Part shown: in pieces, positions 49,821 to 54,332 of the stretch
Position numbering within the stretch: the first letter of the stretch is position 1
Layout: every line of letters begins with the position of its first letter
Source of the DNA: Bifidobacterium choerinum
GTDB taxonomy: Bacteria; Actinomycetota; Actinomycetes; Actinomycetales; Bifidobacteriaceae
Length of the DNA stretch: 54,332 nt
Reading direction: 5' to 3'
Assembly: GCF_000741135.1 (NCBI RefSeq)
Contig: NZ_JGYU01000011.1
Coordinates: 21,943 to 76,274, forward strand
The notes under the pieces: model-generated
Databases searched by the model: none
What the model was told of the DNA's origin: nothing
Seen by the model: the letters and a program-made list of their open reading frames with translations, nothing else
Translations under genes and position numbers: made by a program

Positions 49821-52598
49821 TCAGATGCGCTGCGAGGCCTCCTCGGTCGCGTTGACGCCTTCGCGCTCGACGCGGATCTTGTGGCCCTCCTGCTGCGAGA
49901 CGCCGTAGTAGGCGGCGATCGCGATGTCCATCATGTCCTGGATCTGCGGGATGCGCGGGTTCGCCGGCGAGCACTGGTCCTCGTAGGCGCGCATGCCGAT
50001 CTGCTCGAGGATGCTCCAGAAGTAGTCTTCGTCGACGCCGCAGTCCTGGAAGGACTTGTTCATGCCGAGCTTGTTGTCGCGGTAGTCCTCGACGGCCTTC
50101 GCGAGGTTCTCGACGCCTTCGGCCGGGGTCTTGCCCGGGTCGATGCCGAGGTTCTTCGCGATCTCCTGATAGCGTTCCGGCGCGATGTACTTGTTGTACT
50201 TCGGCCACGACGTCGGCTCCTGCGGGATCTGGCCGTTGTAGCGGATGACGTACGGCAGCAGGATCGAGTTGGTGCGGCCGTGCGCGATGTGGCACAGCGC
50301 GCCGATCGTGTGCGCCATCGAGTGGCACATGCCGAGGAACGCGGAGCCGAAGGCCATGCCGGCCATCGTCGCGGCGTTGTGCATCTTTTCCTGCGCCTTC
50401 GTCTTCGCGACGCCCGGCTCGCTGTTGACGGACTCGGCGAGGTTGTCCCAGATCAGCTTGGCCGCATGCAGCGCCATGCCGTCGGTGAAGTCGTTCGCGT
50501 AGACGGAGACATAGGCCTCCATCGAGTGCGTCAGCGCGTCGAAACCCGCGTCGGAGGCGAGGCGGCGCGGCTGCGTGCGCGCCAGCACCGGGTCGACGAT
50601 CGCGACGGACGGTGTGAGCGCGTAGTCGGTGATCGGGTACTTGTAGCCGGTCTTGTGGTCGGTGATGACGGCGAACGGCGTGACCTCGGAGCCGGTGCCC
50701 GACGATGTCGGAATGCACACGAGCTTCGCCTTCTTGCCCAGCGGCGGGATCTTGAACGCGCGCTTGCGGATGTCGAAGAACTTCTCGCGCACGTCGGAGA
50801 ACGCGATCTCCGGGTGCTCGTAGAGCAGCCACATGATCTTCGCGGCGTCCATCGGCGAGCCGCCGCCGACGGCGATGATCGTGTCCGGCTCGAACTCGTC
50901 GCGCATCATCGCGGCGCCGCGCTCGACGGTCTCGACGCTCGGCTCCGGCTCGACGTAGTCGACGATGCGGAAGGTGACGCGGTTGGAACGCGCGCGCAGC
51001 TGGTCGATGACCTTGTCGACGACGCCGAGCTGCTCCATGACCTTGTCGCAGACGATGACGGCGCGTTCGATGCCGTACATGTCACGCAGATACTTGATCG
51101 CGTTCGGCTCGAAGTAGGTCTTCGACGGGATCTTGAACCACTGCATGTTGTTGTTCCTTCGGGCGATGCGCTTGATGTTGAGCAGATTGATGGCCTGGAC
51201 GTTGCCCGAGACCGAGTTGCCGCCGTAGGAGCCGCATCCGAGCGTCAGCGACGGCGCGATCGCGTTGTAGATGTCGCCGATGCCGCCGAGCGAGCTCGGC
51301 TGGTTCCAGATGATGCGGCACGCGTGCATGCGCAGGCCGTACTCGCGCACGAGGTCGTCGTTGTTCGTGTGGATCGCCGCGGTGTGTCCGGCGCCGTGCT
51401 TGAGCATCTCCTCGCACATCTCGAAGCCCTGCTCCTGGTCGTCGAACCTGAGCACGGCGTGCACCGGGGCGAGCTTCTCCATCGTCAGCGGCTCCATCTC
51501 ACCGACCTCGGCGCATTCGGCCGCGAGGATCGTCGCGTCCTCGGGGATCTCGAATCCGGCCTCGTGCGCGATGAACTGCGGCGACTTGCCCGGGACGACC
51601 GAGTTGAGCTTCGGCGTCTTGCCGGAGTAGGCGGTGCAGCCGAACATGTACTGCTCGAGCTTCGCCTTCTCCTCGTCGTTGACGAAGTAGGCCTTGCGGC
51701 GCTTGAGTTCCTTGACGAGCGGATCGTAGATGTCCTTGTGCGCGATGATTGCCTGCTCGGTCGCGCAGATCATGCCGTAGTCGAAATGCTTCGACAGAAT
51801 CAGGTCGTTCGCGACGCGCTGGACGTCGACGTTGGCGTCGATGTAGGCCGGGGCATTGCCCGCGCCGACGCCGAGCGCCGGCTTGCCGGAGGAGTATGCG
51901 GCCTTGACCATGCCCGGACCGCCGGTCGCGAGGATCGTCGCGATGCCGGGGTGCCTCATCAGCGCGCCGGTCGCCTCGATCGACGGATGCTCGATCCACT
52001 GGATGCAGTTCTCCGGGGCGCCGGCCTCGATCGCCGCGTCGCGCACGATGCGCGCCGCCGCGACGGAGCTCTGCTGCGCGCCCGGGTGGAAGCCGAAGAC
52101 GATTGGGCAGCGGGTCTTGAGCGCGATGAGCGACTTGAAGATCGCCGTGGAGGTCGGGTTCGTGACCGGGGTGACGCCGGCGACGACGCCGACCGGCTCG
52201 GCCACTTCGTCGATGCCGAGCACGTCGTCCTCGCGGATGACACCGACGGTCTTCTGTCCGGCCATGTAGTTCGTGACATGCTCGCAGGCGAAGATGTTCT
52301 TCGTGGCCTTGTCCTCGACGAGACCACGGCCGGTCTCGTCGACGGCCATCTTGGCGAGCACGAGGTGCTTGTTGAGCGCGGCGACGGACGCCTTCGCGAC
52401 GATGCGGTCCACCGTCTCCTGATCGAGCTTCTCGAATTCGTCGAGCGCCTGCTTCGCCTTGGCGACGAGCGCGTCGACCTCGGCCTGGGCGGCCGCCTCC
52501 TTGTCCACAACAGGCGTCGCGGCCGGTGCGTGCTTCGCGGCTTCCTTCACATCCTGTGCAGGGGCCTTCTGCGCATCGTCCTTGCGTGCTTCTGCCAT
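49821..52598 (-). CDS. adhE: bifunctional acetaldehyde-CoA/alcohol dehydrogenase
   Basis: 925 residues. An N-terminal Ala/Lys/Glu-rich extension of about 32 residues precedes the usual start. The acetaldehyde dehydrogenase half has Cys278 in 'GMICATEQAII' (equivalent to E. coli Cys246) and 'ATGGPGMVKAAYSSGKPALG'. The iron-dependent alcohol dehydrogenase half has 'GGGSPMDAAKIMW', 'IPTSSGTGSEVTPFAVI' and the metal-binding 'ALTHSMEAYVS' and 'GMCHSMAHTIGALCH'. It reduces acetyl-CoA to ethanol and regenerates NAD+. A clear promoter lies upstream. Confidence 0.99.
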   Translation of the reverse strand: MAEARKDDAQKAPAQDVKEAAKHAPAATPVVDKEAAAQAEVDALVAKAKQALDEFEKLDQETVDRIVAKASVAALNKHLVLAKMAVDETGRGLVEDKATKNIFACEHVTNYMAGQKTVGVIREDDVLGIDEVAEPVGVVAGVTPVTNPTSTAIFKSLIALKTRCPIVFGFHPGAQQSSVAAARIVRDAAIEAGAPENCIQWIEHPSIEATGALMRHPGIATILATGGPGMVKAAYSSGKPALGVGAGNAPAYIDANVDVQRVANDLILSKHFDYGMICATEQAIIAHKDIYDPLVKELKRRKAYFVNDEEKAKLEQYMFGCTAYSGKTPKLNSVVPGKSPQFIAHEAGFEIPEDATILAAECAEVGEMEPLTMEKLAPVHAVLRFDDQEQGFEMCEEMLKHGAGHTAAIHTNNDDLVREYGLRMHACRIIWNQPSSLGGIGDIYNAIAPSLTLGCGSYGGNSVSGNVQAINLLNIKRIARRNNNMQWFKIPSKTYFEPNAIKYLRDMYGIERAVIVCDKVMEQLGVVDKVIDQLRARSNRVTFRIVDYVEPEPSVETVERGAAMMRDEFEPDTIIAVGGGSPMDAAKIMWLLYEHPEIAFSDVREKFFDIRKRAFKIPPLGKKAKLVCIPTSSGTGSEVTPFAVITDHKTGYKYPITDYALTPSVAIVDPVLARTQPRRLASDAGFDALTHSMEAYVSVYANDFTDGMALHAAKLIWDNLAESVNSEPGVAKTKAQEKMHNAATMAGMAFGSAFLGMCHSMAHTIGALCHIAHGRTNSILLPYVIRYNGQIPQEPTSWPKYNKYIAPERYQEIAKNLGIDPGKTPAEGVENLAKAVEDYRDNKLGMNKSFQDCGVDEDYFWSILEQIGMRAYEDQCSPANPRIPQIQDMMDIAIAAYYGVSQQEGHKIRVEREGVNATEEASQRI

Positions 52599-52697
52599 GC
52601 GATCCTCCTATAGAATCTGCTTGTCGTGCGTTGGTCCCAACGCATTGCCGTCCGCATCACGGGGGCGTGACCGCCACCGCGACGTGGTGATGTACCC

Positions 52698-52726
52698 AAT
52701 CTATCGAACATCCGTCAACTTGTCAG
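52698..52726 (-). promoter_or_regulatory. adhE promoter
   Basis: On the minus strand: -35 CTGACA (52726-52721), 17-base spacer, -10 TAGATT (52703-52698). The predicted start gives a leader of about 92 bases. Confidence 0.72.
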
Positions 52727-52811
52727 CATGTACCGTGTCGATGCAAACATGTTCGATTCCGTTTGTTTTTTGTGCGTTGTTCTTTCGATATTGACAGTTT
52801 TCGCACGGATT

Positions 52812-52826
52812 TTCCATCAAATGGAA
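52812..52826. promoter_or_regulatory. 15-bp palindrome, candidate operator
   Basis: TTCCAT-CAA-ATGGAA, perfect arms. It lies about 85 bases upstream of the adhE -35 hexamer and about 105 bases before the ROK -10. The binding protein is unknown; the adjacent ROK regulator is one candidate. Confidence 0.5.
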
Positions 52827-53040
52827 CATTTTGTGCGTTTTTCCACCCATCTGAACAACGTCGTCGTCACCATGCGCCGCCAACTTTTACAAAATCTCTT
52901 TACAAATGTCTCGACAAATCAAAAACTTCTGTAAAATCGATTTATCAAACTGGACATGCGGCCGCGCCGCCAAACGGTCACAGCGGCCGGCGACGCGCCA
53001 CCGAACGCGCGGCACAACACACAGCGAGCAAAGGACACCG

Positions 53041-54148
53041 ATGCCCCACGACGACCACATCCCTGCGCTGCCCGACGGCGCCGACGAGATCCTCGCGCTG
53101 CTCTACCACGGCGAGCCGATCGCCAAACGCGGCATCGCCGACGCGCTGCACATCAGCGCGCCGACGCTCAACGCGCGCCTGAGCACGCTCGAAGACGCCG
53201 GACTGATCGTCGCCGCCGGGCACCGCCAATCGACGGGCGGCCGCCGCGCGCTCACCTACGCCTTCAACTACCGCAGACACTGCGCGATCGGCGTCACGAT
53301 CCGCTCGACCGAGATCGTCTGCATCGCCGTCGACCTCGACGGCGTGACAATCGACGAACGGCGCACGACAATCGCCGCGCACGCCGACGTCACGTTCTAC
53401 GGCAGGGCGGCGCGCATCATCGATGACTTCGCCGAGCAGGTCGCAGCCGCCGGCACGCCGCCGCTCGGCGTCGGCCTCGCCGTCCCGACGCACATCAACA
53501 CGGCGAATAGCCTCGACTACGCGGCGATCGCCGAGCGCATCACGCTGCCGGTGACGGCGACCGAACGCTACTGCGCGTACGCGCTCGCCGAGCTGCGTGC
53601 GCGCCCCGCGCTGCGCGACGCCGTGTGCCTGTTCCTCGGCAACCACATCGGCAGCGCCGTGCTGCAGGACGGCCGCCCCCACACCGGCGCCGTCGAGCAC
53701 ATGCCGCTCGACCCGGACGGTCCGCGCTGCGAATGCGGCAATGCCGGCTGCCTCAACGTCTACTGCTCGTCGGCGAACCTCACCGAGGAAGGCGAAAGCC
53801 TGCCCGGATTCTTCGGCGTGCTCGAACAGGGCGAAATCCACCACCGTGACCGCATGCGCGACTGGCTGCATTCGCTCGCGCACGCAATCGTCGACATCCG
53901 CGCCGTCTTCGCCGCCGACGTGCTGCTGTGCGGACCGATCGCCGGATTCCTCGACGACGCCGAGATCGCACATCTCGACCGGCTCGTCGCCGGGCATCCC
54001 GCCGCCTCACGCACGGCCGCCGGCGACGACGGCGGCACCGCGGCGCCGCGCATCGCGCGCGGGCGTGTGCGACGTCTATCAGGACGCCGACGGCGCCGCC
54101 TACGCGATCGTGCGCGACCATCTGCGCGCGCTCGCGCTGCCGTGCTGA
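53041..54148 (+). pseudogene. ROK-family transcriptional regulator, frameshifted near 3' end
   Basis: The ATG frame encodes an N-terminal winged helix ('GEPIAKRGIADALHISAPTL'), then a ROK domain with 'GVGLAVPTHIN' and the zinc-binding 'CECGNAGCL'. After 54060 the expected ending 'GVCDVYQDADGAAY' to 'ALALPC' and its TGA (54146-54148) lie in the +1 frame. An extra G in the GGG at 54061-54063 would explain this. Without the shift the frame has no stop before the window end. The gene is divergent from adhE and may control it (inference). It could be intact if the base is a sequencing error. Confidence 0.75.
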
Positions 54149-54235
54149 ACACGGCCCGCACACGTCGGCGCGGACGATGTCCATATTCCCGGCATCGCAC
54201 GGGACGCACGACCTTCGACTGTCTACAATGTTGCC

Positions 54236-54332
54236 ATGCAACTGCCCGAACTTCATCGTTACGCGACGCGCCCAGGACTGTTCTTCACCGACGACGACGG
54301 CGCCGACGGCGCCTGGGACCCGCGCCACGGCC
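54236..54332 (+). CDS. unidentified protein, first 32 codons only
   Basis: Starts MQLPELHRYATRPGLFF, then an Asp-rich stretch, and runs off the window. TACAAT lies exactly six bases before the ATG, a leaderless promoter geometry. No family can be named from this fragment. Confidence 0.55.
   Translation, partial: MQLPELHRYATRPGLFFTDDDGADGAWDPRHG

Larger units (their letters stand above)
52599..53040. other. 442-base AT-rich region between adhE and ROK gene
   Basis: No gene seen. It holds the adhE promoter, a 15-bp palindrome (52812-52826), a direct repeat TTTTGTGCGTT (52768-52778, 52829-52839), and TTTTACA / TGTAAAA arms about 43 bases apart near 52885-52937. TAAAAT at 52932-52937 is a candidate -10 for the ROK gene. 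It is much richer in A and T than its surroundings. Confidence 0.7.

Noticed and set aside
49692..52613. 973-residue open frame antisense to adhE
   Set aside because: High-GC shadow: Arg/Asp/Val/Leu-rich composition, no motif, and the opposite strand is a complete AdhE.
52760..52845. Rex-type redox operator upstream of adhE
   Set aside because: The TTTTGTGCGTT repeats lack the inverted TTGTGA-TCACAA architecture expected for Rex.

Overview
The window is high-GC actinobacterial chromosome, most likely Bifidobacterium (inference). It carries a long S10-spc-alpha ribosomal cluster with a zinc-type S14, the 29-residue protein bS22, a fused two-domain AdhE with an N-terminal extension, a large alpha-D-glucose phosphoglucomutase and many genes without a usable Shine-Dalgarno site. 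All genes are chromosomal in style. No phage, transposase, CRISPR array or plasmid gene was seen.

Layout. Bases 1-7585 hold a divergent envelope-stress-like module (PspC protein; PspC-fused histidine kinase; LuxR-type regulator), then a TPR protein with a nucleotidyltransferase-like DUF4037 domain, a DUF4125 partner and a membrane-embedded alpha/beta hydrolase. Bases 7669-11390 hold an aminotransferase, a TetR regulator and an APC permease; three near-identical palindromes suggest they form one local regulon. Bases 11630-19254 carry tRNA-Ser(UGA) beside serS, a lipid/diacylglycerol kinase, pgm, rpiA, an RNase H with a long tail, bS22 and a small membrane-anchored protein. A 526-base gene-free stretch with 37-bp tandem repeats precedes radA. 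Next come ribF, truB, rbfA, infB and nusA on the minus strand, a divergent lipoprotein-like gene, tRNA-Ser(CGA) and truA.

Between truA and rplQ lies a decayed gene for a secreted, membrane-anchored surface protein, broken by stops and frameshifts, one of them an exact 8-bp tandem duplication. Bases 33227-48446 form the ribosomal supercluster, read right to left: S10, L3, L4, L23, L2, S19, L22, S3, L16, L29, S17 (hairpin), L14, L24, L5, S14, S8, L6, L18, S5, L30, L15 (319-base gap), SecY, Adk (hairpin), IF-1, L36, S13, S11, RpoA, L17.

The right end holds a YwiC-like membrane protein, a perfect 26-bp hairpin, adhE, an AT-rich control region with a good adhE promoter, a divergent ROK-family regulator with a 3' frameshift, and the first 32 codons of an unidentified gene.

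Together the genes cover translation and RNA maturation, carbohydrate and fermentative metabolism (pgm, rpiA, adhE), envelope signalling and a small nitrogen-compound uptake and transamination unit. The least understood pieces are the TPR-DUF4037/DUF4125 pair and the TetR-aminotransferase-APC unit.
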